Source: DASYXT01 sp035934555
Lineage (GTDB): Bacteria; Verrucomicrobiota; Verrucomicrobiia; Limisphaerales; UBA8199
Direction of reading: 5' to 3'
Length of the DNA: 64,000 nucleotides
Assembly (NCBI GenBank): GCA_035934555.1
Contig: DASYXT010000053.1
Location: forward strand, 1 to 64,000
Position 1 is the first letter of the stretch. Each line of letters begins with the position of its first letter. The notes below the pieces were generated by a model. The model did not search any database, had not been told where the DNA came from, and saw only the letters and a list, made by a program, of their open reading frames with translations. The translations under genes and the position numbers were made by a program. Below, piece after piece: positions 1-8,015 of the stretch.

Positions 1-67
1 GGAAAAGGTGGGAAAAGGTGGGAAAAGGTGGGAAAAGGTGGGAAAAGGTGGGAAAAGGTGGGAAAGG
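1..67. repeat. Decamer tandem repeat (GGAAAAGGTG)n
   Basis: About six and a half head-to-tail copies of the 10-base unit GGAAAAGGTG begin at the first base, so the array probably continues upstream of the window. Copies are identical except for the last, which loses an A. The short frames that read through it give only GKGGKRWEK-type repeats and are not genes. Confidence 0.9.
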
Positions 68-583
68 TCTAATACTGGCTGGAGGGCTGGGATGCGCGCC
101 GGCACTCTGGATATCCAGGTGGAAACGCATAACGCGTCCCCCGCAGTGGCGGGAACGGCAGAGGGGATTAGGATTAGGATTAAGATTAAGACTATGTACG
201 GAAATTTCGGGGGACGGAGGGGGCAAAAATGAGCCGTGCCACCCGTGACAAACGAGTAATGGGCTGGCAATCAGATGGATGGAGCGCGCTTTCCCGAGGT
301 GTGACATGCCCGTGCCGCACCCTTGCCAGACCCTTGCCAGACCCTTGCCAGGGCCGTGCCAGGGCCGTGCCGCCGGGCCAAGAGCCTGGAGCGAGGGAGC
401 GTGGAGCCTAGCAGCGAGGGTGTCACGGGTGGGGGCCCAATTGTGCAGGCGTGCCGGGCCGTGACACACCCGAGCCGTGCCAGGACGGAGGCGGAGCCGG
501 CATGGTGTATTGGGGTGGAGGTTGGCACGGAGCGGCGGCAGTTCAAGAGTCGATGTTTCTCTGATTGGCCGATATTTGGTCAA
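68..583. other. Gene-free repeat-rich stretch
   Basis: I see no credible gene here. It holds a run of GGATTA-like hexamers (about 166-192), a block of CCCTTGCCAGA / GGGCCGTGCCA direct repeats (about 320-372), and two similar GTGACA...CCGTGCC segments (about 300 and 460). Overlapping short frames on both strands have repetitive composition and no recognisable domains. Confidence 0.6.
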
Positions 584-676
584 TGACAATTATTTCTCCC
601 TTCAGTGACAATTAAAACTCACCATTTCACCGGTCTGTCTTTTCATTGTGTTTTGTTGGTTGTCCGTAACCCTCTG

Positions 677-752
677 CACCAGCCCCTTCGGCGGAGCGGA
701 GTCTTTGGCGCCGCCAGGCGACAAAGACGTAGCGGAGCCGAAGGGGCTGGTG
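677..752. repeat. Long imperfect hairpin inside IS21 left end
   Basis: CACCAGCCCCTTCGGC (677-692) is perfectly complementary to GCCGAAGGGGCTGGTG (737-752). An inner stem pairs GTCTTTG (701-707) with CAAAGAC (722-728). It lies just downstream of istB and could act as a transcription stop or protect istAB from readthrough. No U-tract follows it, so calling it an intrinsic terminator would go too far. Confidence 0.6.
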
Positions 753-763
753 GGCGCGCCGGG

Positions 764-1513
764 TTAGCTGCCGCCCTTGTCCTTCGGCCGTGGAGCTCGC
801 TGGGTCTCCCCGTCGAACTCCACGATGATGGCGTGATGCACCAACCGGTCCACCGCCGCCATCGTGGTCATCGGGTCTTTGAAAATCTGGTCCCATTTTG
901 AGAAGACCAGATTGCTGCTGATGAACACGCTGCGCCGCTCGTAGCGCTCTGCCAGAAAGGTGAAAAGCACCTCCATCTCCTCTCGTGATTGCTGCACGTA
1001 TCCCAGGTCGTCCAGGATGATCGCGTCAAAGCGATCCAGCTTTTTGAGCAGGGCATCCAAGCGCAGATCCTTCTTCGCTGTCAAGAGTTGCTGTACCAAT
1101 TTGAAGGTCGGCGTGAAAGCGATCGTGCAACCGTGACGCAGGATCAGTTCCCGTCCCAAGGCGCACAAAAAGTGCGTCTTGCCTCGACCAGGCAGGCCGA
1201 AGACCAGCAAGTTCTCCGCACGCTCAACAAAGCCGCCCTCCAGCAGCGTGGGCAGTTGGCGCCGCACTTTGGCCGGCAGTTTCTCCTCCTCCAGGTTGCC
1301 CAGGGTTTTACCCGAGGGCAGCTTGGAATCGCGCAACAACCGCTGCCGCCGCCGCTCCCGGCGGTCGGCCGCCTCGGCCTCGCACAACTGGACCAGCAGT
1401 TTGCGATAGCCCCAGTTCTGCGCCTCGGCACTGGCCATCATCTCCCCGCAGCGCGCCGCCATGGTCGGCAGGCAAAACTGACGGAACAACATCTCCAGAG
1501 TATCAGCCGACAT
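764..1513 (-). CDS. istB: IS21 helper ATPase IstB
   Basis: This 249-residue AAA+ ATPase assists the IstA transposase in target capture and strand transfer. Walker A is GLPGRGKT (residues 106-113) and Walker B is AIILDDL (about 165-170), and the length is normal for IstB. Its start lies 11 bases inside the end of istA, indicating translational coupling as in other IS21 elements. No frameshift or internal stop was seen, so it is probably functional. Confidence 0.93.
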   Translation of the reverse strand: MSADTLEMLFRQFCLPTMAARCGEMMASAEAQNWGYRKLLVQLCEAEAADRRERRRQRLLRDSKLPSGKTLGNLEEEKLPAKVRRQLPTLLEGGFVERAENLLVFGLPGRGKTHFLCALGRELILRHGCTIAFTPTFKLVQQLLTAKKDLRLDALLKKLDRFDAIILDDLGYVQQSREEMEVLFTFLAERYERRSVFISSNLVFSKWDQIFKDPMTTMAAVDRLVHHAIIVEFDGETQRAPRPKDKGGS

Positions 1514-2996
1514 GGGCCACCTCCCCTTCCAAGAGCGTATCGTAAACCGCCAGGCTCGGCGTCAAGCCAGCCAGTTCGATGACCTTTCTGGCCTCCGGGA
1601 CCAAAGCCTCGCGCACCTGCGTGGCGCGCCATTTTCCAGCCACTGCCAATTGCCCCTGCAAGGCCAGCTGGACCTTCTCCACGCTTTGCTCGGCCGCCAG
1701 CTTGAGCACCTGCAGATACTCGATGACTCCCGGCCGCTCACCGTGGTCAGCCACCAGCCGGTCGTAAGCCGCGCGAAACACCGCGCTGGGGTAGAGCGCC
1801 TCCCGGTGCCGGTAATGGATGAACGCTCCGGGCTTGCGCAACAGCGGCCCGATGACGTGACGGAAGTCCACCAGCGCGCCCCGATCCCCGCGCAGCCGCG
1901 GCAGACAAAACAGGAAGTCCCGCGCCAAATATACTTTGAGTTCGGCCTCGTGCAGCTCCACCCGCAGCGTGTGTCCGATCAAGCGCGAGGGCACTGAATA
2001 GGTATGCTTGCGGACCCGAATCAAGCTGTGGGAACTGACCACCGGTTCATACTCCCGGTATTCGGCCAAACGTCCCGCCGGCAGCGGACGCATGCGCGCT
2101 AGCTCCTCGGCCAAACGCTTCTGGCGCCTGGCGTTGGCGGCCTGTACCACCCGCAGCACAAACCGGTCATATTCCTCCAGCGAAGAGAACTCCCGGCTGC
2201 CGCGCAAAATCAGGTGCTGCTCCAGGCGCCGCTTCAAATGACGGTTCAGTGACTCCACATCCCCGTGCTCATGGGGACAGGCGATGTTAATCGTCAGCGG
2301 CGTCAGGTCGTAGTGCGTGCACAGCTCCAGGTAATCGGAATTATAAGCCCGTTCCCGCCCAGGCATTGCCTCCAATTCGTGCGTGGCGGCGCTGGTGTTG
2401 TCGGTGCCCAGATACAACGGGCAGCTGCCCAGTTGGCCCAGGGTCGCTTGCAGCCCGGTCACCAAACTCAAGAACGACTCCGAAATGCACCGACTCGCCC
2501 ACTGCCAGTTTGAATAGGGCAACACGCAATGGCAGAAAAGGTGATCCAGCAGCTCGCCCTGGATGGTCACTTTCAACTCCCGGGCATAGGTCCAGTCCAG
2601 TTGTAGCAACTGGCCGGGCTGCTGCTCCTGGGCGAAAAACACTTCCCGCTCCGGACCTTCGGTGGCCCGCCAGTGCCGCACCCGCCGATAGAAAGTGCGC
2701 AAATGCCCCTCCTCCAACCCGCTGTCCGGGCGCTCCAGAAAATGTTCAAAGAGCGTTTTGGCTTCCAACTCGGGAGCATCCCGCAGCATCGCGGCCACCT
2801 CCTCCCAAATCTTATCCAGCGGATCGGGGCGGGTTCGCCACGTGTGCTGGGCTTGCAGTTCGGCCGGGCTCTTGCCCGCCTCGATATACTTGCGTGCCGT
2901 GTGGCGATCCACATCGGCCTTCATAGCGCAGTCGCTTAAGTTCTCGTTCTTTTTGTATTCACTCATGAGCCGTTTGTATTGTTGATTGGTAATCAT
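1503..2996 (-). CDS. istA: IS21 transposase IstA
   Basis: This 497-residue DDE transposase catalyses IS21 transposition. It begins with an N-terminal helix-turn-helix region (about residues 1-45, including DRHTARKYIEAGKSP). An integrase-core (rve) fold follows with D134 in QLDWTY, D199 in LGTDNTS and E248 in HEHGDVESLNRH, the expected catalytic triad. A C-terminal Mu-transposase-like beta-barrel region lies around residues 320-400. The length is normal and the gene precedes istB with an 11-base overlap. The start ATG (2994-2996) is about 115 bases inside the right end of the element. Confidence 0.93.
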   Translation of the reverse strand: MITNQQYKRLMSEYKKNENLSDCAMKADVDRHTARKYIEAGKSPAELQAQHTWRTRPDPLDKIWEEVAAMLRDAPELEAKTLFEHFLERPDSGLEEGHLRTFYRRVRHWRATEGPEREVFFAQEQQPGQLLQLDWTYARELKVTIQGELLDHLFCHCVLPYSNWQWASRCISESFLSLVTGLQATLGQLGSCPLYLGTDNTSAATHELEAMPGRERAYNSDYLELCTHYDLTPLTINIACPHEHGDVESLNRHLKRRLEQHLILRGSREFSSLEEYDRFVLRVVQAANARRQKRLAEELARMRPLPAGRLAEYREYEPVVSSHSLIRVRKHTYSVPSRLIGHTLRVELHEAELKVYLARDFLFCLPRLRGDRGALVDFRHVIGPLLRKPGAFIHYRHREALYPSAVFRAAYDRLVADHGERPGVIEYLQVLKLAAEQSVEKVQLALQGQLAVAGKWRATQVREALVPEARKVIELAGLTPSLAVYDTLLEGEVAHVG

Positions 2997-3110
2997 CTCG
3001 CGGCCGCTTGGCGCCAGGCCGACTCCTCGGCCAACTCGCCAAACTGCTGCTCGATACTACCGGCTCAATGGGGAATTTTAATTGGCATCACTGGGGAATT
3101 TTAATCGTCA

Positions 3111-3970
3111 CTCTTCAGATATTCAAGATTCGCAGTTTGTGCAGTTCCAGCCTCGCCCTCACACTGCCTTCTCCCGGGGGGGGAGAGGGAACAGCGTGCG
3201 AACGGTGTGAGGCGTGAGTGAGCCGGATTGAAGTCAGCGGTCCGGTGGACCCCGGGGCAAAGTGTAACAGTAACATTTCGTGGCGGCGCGTAGGGGAAGG
3301 AAAAAAACGTTTTTGGTTGAGATGGGCTGAGTTAGGCTGAGATAGGTTGAGATCGGTTGGGTTGGGGAGGCGGGCCGCCACAACCTATCGCAACCTGGGG
3401 TGGGAGTTTAGCTGAGGCTATCGCAACTTATCGCAGGTTGGGGTGGTTGGGAACGTGGCTGTTCACGGTCGCGGCGGGAATGGGATAGGGATTGGGATTA
3501 AGATGAGGATGGAGGGGGAGGGGGGCTTCTGGGGGTGTACAGCCGTCCCATCCGTCCCAAGCTCGGTAAACACGAGGGATTCTCACTCTTGCAAACGTCC
3601 CAAATCGCAGTACATCCGTCCCAAAAGGCCAGTGAAGCGTCCCGAACTGAGCCGCGTCCGTCCCGACAGTGTTTTGTGTGGATGGTAAGCAAGCTGCGAG
3701 AGCATTTGCATTGCGAACTGCCGCCGGACCCGAGCGGGCAGCCGGGGAGCCTGCGGGTTGGTGGGCGAGGCTGGATCGGAGTAGAGGCTTGACCCCCTGG
3801 GCGAGGGTGACCCCCTGGGTGATGCACCACCCGGTCTTCTACCCCCCCTCTTTTTAGGGAAAAATTAGTCCAGTTTTGATCGCACACAAAATTCCAGTTT
3901 TGAATGCTACACGACATTGACCCCTTTTGTCCGTGAGTTGCTTAACGAGGCAGGTTATCCTGGTTTCTAA
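3111..3970. other. Gene-free stretch with dispersed repeats
   Basis: No convincing gene was found in these 860 bases. The contents are a hairpin at 3157-3212, a run of GAGAT(A/G)GG(C/T)TGAG-type repeats near 3318-3365, GGGATTRGGATTAAGATGAGG telomere-like hexamers near 3480-3510, repeated CCGTCCC words between 3545 and 3672, and a duplicated TGACCCCCTGGG at about 3789-3822. The short open frames across it are low in complexity and have no recognisable domains. Confidence 0.55.
3157..3212. repeat. REP-like palindrome (CCTCACAC...GTGTGAGG)
   Basis: The outer arms CCTCACAC (3157-3164) and GTGTGAGG (3205-3212) enclose an inner CTCCC/GGGAG stem (3171-3175, 3181-3185). The core resembles the intergenic CCCTCACxCT...CTCTCCC..GGGAGAGGG palindromes common in many GC-rich bacteria. 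Confidence 0.5.
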
Positions 3971-4759
3971 ATGTGCACGAAGCCGGCCCCAAAACTTGGC
4001 GACATTGTCGAGATCAGGACTAAGTCTGGGCTGAGATACGCGCAGTTTTCTCATTACCACTCCATTAAGCCCAACAACTGGGGCGCCTTGTTGCGCATTT
4101 TGCCTGGAGTGTTTACTACACGACCAGGCGACTTCAATGAACTGGCATCCTCCAAAGAACTTTTTTTCACATTTTTTCCGCTTCAAGCTGCAATAAAGAG
4201 GGGGGTCATGGAAGTCGTTGCGAATGAAAGCATACCTGCTCTCGCGCAAAAGTTCCCTTTGTTTCGCAGTGGAATTCGAAACCCGGCGACCGGCAAAGTG
4301 GAAGTTTGGTGGCTATGGGACGGCGAGAAGGCCTGGAAAGTGGGCCAGCTCACCGATGCACAATTAGATCTCCCAATAAAACAGATCCCCAGCTATCTTA
4401 TGTTAGTTGAACGGATCGAGAACGGATGGACACCAAGGCGGGCTGAGGACTTCATAGATCAGGCGAGAGCAAGCTCGAAGGCCACCGAAAATGGGCCGCA
4501 GGCGTCCAGAGGACCTGCACAAGCGCGCCACTTTCTGATCTTCAATGATCGCACCAATGCTGAAAATGCAGCGAAGAAAATCCGTGACTTGAATTTAGAG
4601 GTTTGCGTTTCGGAACTCGGACAAAATTGGGGCGTCAGTGTTTTGCAGCAAGATTTATCCTATGATGCCGTTACAAGTCTAACCGAGAGGCTGAGAACCA
4701 TTGCAACAAGCGCGAGTGGTTTCTACGACGGAACGGAGATTGGAATGGGAGGTAACTAG
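3971..4759 (+). CDS. RraB-domain protein with immunity-like N-terminus
   Basis: This 262-residue cytoplasmic protein has no signal peptide. The last 75 residues (HFLIFNDRTNAENAAKKIRD ... SGFYDGTEIGMG) match the pattern of the RraB family (ribonuclease E inhibitor B fold): a beta-alpha-beta unit ending in an aromatic-YDG-E motif. The N-terminal 150 residues (KLGDIVEIRTKSGLRYAQF ... WWLWDG) resemble Imm26-type immunity domains, which is a weaker match. Base composition is more AT-rich than the flanking DNA, and the gene lies between an IS21 element and transposase debris, suggesting horizontal acquisition. No toxin gene is adjacent. It could equally be a stand-alone regulator. The fold assignment is moderately sure and the function is not known. 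Confidence 0.6.
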   Translation: MCTKPAPKLGDIVEIRTKSGLRYAQFSHYHSIKPNNWGALLRILPGVFTTRPGDFNELASSKELFFTFFPLQAAIKRGVMEVVANESIPALAQKFPLFRSGIRNPATGKVEVWWLWDGEKAWKVGQLTDAQLDLPIKQIPSYLMLVERIENGWTPRRAEDFIDQARASSKATENGPQASRGPAQARHFLIFNDRTNAENAAKKIRDLNLEVCVSELGQNWGVSVLQQDLSYDAVTSLTERLRTIATSASGFYDGTEIGMGGN

Positions 4760-5530
4760 AACCTGTCCATCTGGTGGCGGGAATGGCGTGGCTTCAAAGC
4801 GCTTACACCATCCGCCTCAACCACCGGCACAAACTCATCGGGCACGTCTTGAGTGGGCGCTACAAAGCCCAACTGGTGGAGGGCAGCGGCAACGGCTATC
4901 TGCGGACGGCTTGCGACTATGTGCATTTGAACCCGGTGCGAGCTCATTTGCTGCAGCCCCAAAAGCGCTTGCTGGCCTACCCGTGGAGCAGCTTCGGGGC
5001 CTATCTGGCCAACCCCGAAGCATCGGCCAAGCTGGGTGCGCGTGGACCGGCTGCTGGGCGAGCACGGCATTCAGGAGGACACCCCCGCCGGCCGGCAGCG
5101 CTTCGAAGCGCGCATGGAACAGCGGCGGCGGTAGGAAACCGACCCCGAGGCGCTCAAGAGCCTGCGCCGGGGTTGGTGTGTCGGCAGCGAAGCATTCCGC
5201 CGCGAAATGCTGCTGAAAATGGAAGGGCACCTCGGGCAACACCACTGCGGCGAATTGCACTTGCGCAGCGCCCAGGCCAAAGCCGAACGCATTATTACCG
5301 AGGAATTGCAGCGGCGAGGGTGGGAGCAAAAGGACCTATCCGGGCGTCCAAAGAGCGACCCGGAAAAGCTGGAGGTGGCCGCCCGGTTACGACGCGAGAC
5401 GACGCTGTCGATAAAAGCCAGCGCTGCCCGCGTAGGTTTAGGCAGTTCCAAATCAGCCAATGCCAACCTGCATCACTACATGGGCCGAAGCAGCCACGCT
5501 CATCCAGCCCAAGGCTGCTTGGGGCTTTGA
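4759..5530 (+). pseudogene. RAYT/IS200-like (Y1) transposase, 3' remnant
   Basis: Residues from about 4770 read GMAWLQSAYTIRLNHRH, then GHVLSGRYKAQLVEG and YLRTACDYVHLNPVRAHLL, the second half of a REP-associated tyrosine transposase. The N-terminal HUH half is absent. The reading frame shifts by one near 5030 (frame 1 to frame 2), and a TAG stop at 5132-5134 interrupts frame 2 before the conserved C-terminal helix-turn-helix part resumes (EELQRRGWEQKDLSGRPKS). The gene is therefore broken in at least three ways. It begins directly at the end of the RraB-domain gene. Confidence 0.8.
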
Positions 5531-5779
5531 GGTAACGAATGGAAAACAAACCAAACTATGGGCGACCCCTTTTGCGCAAATGGATGGGACGCCCCCGGCA
5601 TCAGGCTATTTGGGCTATGGCATCCAGGTGGACAGCGCGGCCAACCTGCTGGTGCGAAACAACGTCGTAGATTCGGAGCCGGCGAACCCAGCAAGCGAGA
5701 GAATATGCGCTCGTTTCACATTTCTGGATTGTTAGGGCCCAATTCCGGAAACTTTAACCGCATGGGCCCATGTGGTTCA
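5531..5779 (+). other. Unassigned stretch, possible beta-helix gene scrap
   Basis: The plus-strand frame from about 5527 to 5732 has ordinary amino-acid composition and contains GYGIQVDSAANLLVRNNVVD, which looks like one rung of a right-handed parallel beta-helix protein. It has no start of its own and ends at 5735. It may be debris of a secreted protein gene. This is a weak call. Confidence 0.25.
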
Positions 5780-5939
5780 TCAATGTGAAATTAACCTGAA
5801 AAAGCTCTGACCTTGCATAGCTGGAAAGTTCACCTGGTATTGAAGGTTAGTAGTGCTGAGGGTTGGCAGTGCGTTTACATTCGTCCAGGTTCGGCTTGTC
5901 GGGTCAGTGGTCTCTTGCAAAGCGCACGGAATCATTGGG
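5780..5939 (-). pseudogene. 3' end of a secreted-protein gene, cut by IS66
   Basis: Read on the minus strand, the open frame entering from the IS66 junction gives RTWTNVNALPTLSTTNLQY and ends QGQSFFRLISH followed by TGA at 5780-5782. This matches the C-terminal module of the other large secreted proteins in the window (TWTN... then FYR/FFR near the end). The upstream part is lost: the other side of the IS66 carries only RAYT repeat DNA. Too short for standard gene calling. Confidence 0.5.
5932..5939. repeat. IS66 target-site duplication, left copy
   Basis: TCATTGGG at 5932-5939 is identical to 7930-7937 on the other side of the element. Eight bases is the characteristic IS66 duplication length. 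Confidence 0.9.
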
Positions 5940-5958
5940 GTAACAGTTTAGCTGGTAG

Positions 5959-7539
5959 TCACGGTGGTTTTTTGCGTTCTGCCTGCGGCGTCCTTTCCGC
6001 GCGCTTGGGCAACGGTTTGCGGTAGAGTGCCGCTTGAGCCCGAGCGGTGGTTTTGGTGAGGAGCGTTAGAAAGAACTCCTGAGGTTTCTTGCCTTGGCGG
6101 CGTGCGGTCTCAAAGAGGCTGCGCATCACACTGTGATTCTCCAGGCCTTTATCGGAGCGGGTGCCCTGGACGACCTTCCTCATGATGACCAGCGGACGCA
6201 AGCTGCGCTCGGCTTGGTTATTAGTGGGCGGGACCCCCGGTCGGCCAAAGCAGGTGAAGAGCAGTTTCTGCTCCGGTCCCGAGAGTCGTTTGCGAAACGC
6301 CTCGGCTTTGGGGTAGCGCAACGCCTTGGCACATAGAGCGCGTAACTGATTGCGCAGGGTCTGGCCTTTGCGTTTGGCCGAGCGGGCGCGCCAGCGACCA
6401 CGACGGAGCCGCTCGTGTGCTTGGCAAGCCGCGCGCACCCACTCTTGAATCTTTTGGCAGAACTGCGCAGCGGCAGGATCGGCCGCCTTACCTTTGAGCA
6501 GAGCCACTTCCTGTTCCAATTCTTTGGCCTTGGTTTTGATGTGGGCCAGGCAGGATTGCCGGTCTTTGGGATGGACTCCGTTATAGGAGGCGAAGGCGTC
6601 GGCGATTAGGGTCCCGTTGAAGTGCTCGCCAAGAACCGTTTGAGCGGCCTCGGCCGAGCGATGTGGGTCCAAGTGGAAGAAAGCCAAATCCGCACTGCCG
6701 GCATACCAGGCCCAATAAGGATTGCCATCATGCCGCCAGGAGGTTTCGTCGGCGTGAACGACGGGCAGCGCGCGGATTTTCTGGCGCAGGTCTTCGTAGA
6801 GCGGCAAACCACGGCGGACGGCCTGCCGCTCGAAACCGCAAGCGCTGGCGGGCACGAACTTCAGTCCGAAGAAATCGCTGAAAAACTGGCTGATTTTGCG
6901 GTCTGGCACACTCAACTGGTAACGCAGGTAGGCGGCAGTGGCTTTGGCCACCGGGCCGATGTAAGCGCCGGGCATTTCTCCGGGGCCGGGCAACCACACA
7001 TTTTTATCGCACTGTGGGCAGTAGGCCTGCTGGTGGCGGAAACAGGTAACCACGGTGCGCGGCTCCAAAACGATGTCTTCCTGCACATGTTGGAGAACTT
7101 CCTCAACCGGTTGCAGCTTGGTGTGGTGACAATCCGGGCAAGACCCAGGGGTAGGCGTGTCCACCACCTGGTCGATGCGTGCGGGTTTAGCTCGTTGCCA
7201 GGGCGGATGGCCCACCGGAGCGCCGCGCTTTTTGCACTGCGCTGAGGGACAGTCCGACGCTGGCACCGCGGTGGTTTTGCGGCCCTTGAATTGGCGGCGG
7301 TGCAGAGCGTGGAGCTGAGCCTTGAGTTGTTGGTTTTCCAGTTCGACCTCTTTGGCATGCCCCCGCTCTTGCCGCAGTTCTTGGTAAAGTTCCTCCAGTT
7401 GATATTCGTAATGACATTCGGTGCCGGCGACCTCTTGATAGCGATGAAAGACCCAACCGGTGGACAATCCTTCCAGATAGGGGCACCCATCCCGGTAAGG
7501 GCAGCGGAAGTCGTCGGGCAGGTCTTTAAACTCAGGCAT
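5959..7539 (-). CDS. IS66-family transposase
   Basis: This 526-residue DDE transposase has an N-terminal leucine-rich coiled-coil region (about residues 45-80) and two CxxC pairs, C134/C137 and C174/C177, forming the IS66 zinc-finger region. The catalytic core has D264 in VVHADETSW, D314 in LIADAFASY and E444 in NNQAERSLRP. The C-terminal GTRSDKGLENHSVMRSLFET block is diagnostic of IS66. The tail is basic and proline-rich. The gene starts two bases after the stop of the small ORF upstream, so the two are surely cotranscribed and probably translationally coupled. Confidence 0.95.
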   Translation of the reverse strand: MPEFKDLPDDFRCPYRDGCPYLEGLSTGWVFHRYQEVAGTECHYEYQLEELYQELRQERGHAKEVELENQQLKAQLHALHRRQFKGRKTTAVPASDCPSAQCKKRGAPVGHPPWQRAKPARIDQVVDTPTPGSCPDCHHTKLQPVEEVLQHVQEDIVLEPRTVVTCFRHQQAYCPQCDKNVWLPGPGEMPGAYIGPVAKATAAYLRYQLSVPDRKISQFFSDFFGLKFVPASACGFERQAVRRGLPLYEDLRQKIRALPVVHADETSWRHDGNPYWAWYAGSADLAFFHLDPHRSAEAAQTVLGEHFNGTLIADAFASYNGVHPKDRQSCLAHIKTKAKELEQEVALLKGKAADPAAAQFCQKIQEWVRAACQAHERLRRGRWRARSAKRKGQTLRNQLRALCAKALRYPKAEAFRKRLSGPEQKLLFTCFGRPGVPPTNNQAERSLRPLVIMRKVVQGTRSDKGLENHSVMRSLFETARRQGKKPQEFFLTLLTKTTARAQAALYRKPLPKRAERTPQAERKKPP

Positions 7540-7541
7540 CG

Positions 7542-7823
7542 TCAGTTTGGCGGAGGCAGTTGGAGTAGCCGCCAGTTAGCTTCCGAGAGCCGCTGCAGGA
7601 GTTTGCGGACTTTGAGATGATTGGCCGTCATGGCGCGGACCAAGGGGACCAGTTCTTTGCGGACGTACTTGGTGACGGTTTTCTGGTCCACTTTGACGGT
7701 CAGGTGATAACCGCGCTGGGAAGGGTTTTTATGGAGCGACCCTTGGAGGAGTTCGAGGGCGTCATTAATTTGGCGCTGGAGTTGTTCCTTGCGGAAGCGG
7801 AGGAGTTCGGATTGTTTGCTCAT
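7542..7823 (-). CDS. Small accessory ORF of the IS66 element
   Basis: The protein is basic and helical, about 93 residues (MSKQSELLRFRKEQLQRQIN...). Homologous small proteins commonly precede single-transposase IS66 elements. Their biochemical role is not known to me, and DNA binding is plausible from the charge. The frame can also start two codons earlier at 7829, but that ATG lies inside an 18-base perfect palindrome, so the ATG at 7821-7823 is preferred. The stop is two bases from the transposase start. Confidence 0.75.
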   Translation of the reverse strand: MSKQSELLRFRKEQLQRQINDALELLQGSLHKNPSQRGYHLTVKVDQKTVTKYVRKELVPLVRAMTANHLKVRKLLQRLSEANWRLLQLPPPN

Positions 7824-7827
7824 AAGC

Positions 7828-7845
7828 ATGCGTATATATACGCAT
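7828..7845. promoter_or_regulatory. Perfect 18-bp palindrome upstream of IS66 genes
   Basis: ATGCGTATATATACGCAT is a perfect palindrome five bases upstream of the preferred start of the small IS66 ORF. Its position and AT-rich core suit a dimeric repressor operator or a promoter core for the transposase operon. Confidence 0.5.
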
Positions 7846-7929
7846 ACTTTCGGGCGTGCGAATCAGCCTGTCAAGGGGTAAAAGTCAGAAGTCGGGAAAA
7901 AACGAAGGGGGTAAAAGCTAAACTGTTAC

Positions 7930-7937
7930 TCATTGGG
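7930..7937. repeat. IS66 target-site duplication, right copy
   Basis: TCATTGGG, identical to 5932-5939. It is followed at once by GTCAGAATCATTGGGGTCA, showing that the insertion target itself was a repeated GAATCATTGGGGTCA word. Confidence 0.9.
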
Positions 7938-7985
7938 GTCAGAATCATTGGGGTCACATCTCAACATCAGACATTTGAGCTTGAC
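7930..7985. repeat. RAYT-associated terminal repeat (ATTGGGGTCA...)
   Basis: Two ATTGGGGTCA copies are followed by CATCTCAACATCAGACATTTGAG. Related words occur at 11720-11755 (GGGTCACATCTCAACA), 11838-11868 and 53960-53990 (CATTGGGGTCG..TCTTGT.ATTTG), and more loosely near 50030. Words of this type usually flank RAYT transposase units, and here one directly precedes a RAYT remnant. Confidence 0.55.
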
Positions 7986-8015
7986 TCCAACGCCTCGGTG
8001 CTTTGATGTCGTTCA

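Larger units (their letters stand above)
584..3110 (-). mobile_element. IS21-family insertion sequence, complete
   Basis: The element carries istA and istB and has matching ends. The left end starts TGACAATTA at 584 and repeats at 606 (TGACAATTAAAACTC). The right end, read on the minus strand, starts TGACGATTAAAATTCCCC at 3110 and repeats from 3090. Such multiple terminal repeats beginning TG are typical of IS21. I could not see a target-site duplication: the flanking bases (ggtcaa / ctcttc) differ. Between the istB stop and the left end lies a strong hairpin (677-752). Confidence 0.85.
5940..7929 (-). mobile_element. IS66-family insertion sequence, complete
   Basis: The 1990-base element is bounded by perfect 14-base terminal inverted repeats, GTAACAGTTTAGCT (5940-5953) and AGCTAAACTGTTAC (7916-7929). 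It is flanked by the 8-base duplication TCATTGGG. It carries one transposase and one small upstream ORF, not the classical tnpA-tnpB-tnpC trio. Intact ends, duplication and genes suggest a fairly recent insertion. The target was a RAYT-type GAATCATTGGGGTCA repeat. Confidence 0.93.

Noticed and set aside
677..752. Hairpin in IS21 considered as an attC site
   Set aside because: The outer bases do not give RYYYAAC/GTTRRRY boxes, and it lies inside a complete IS21 element, so it is treated as an IS hairpin.
578..3116. Target-site duplication for the IS21 element
   Set aside because: The 4-8 bases outside the two ends (ggtcaa and ctcttc) do not match.
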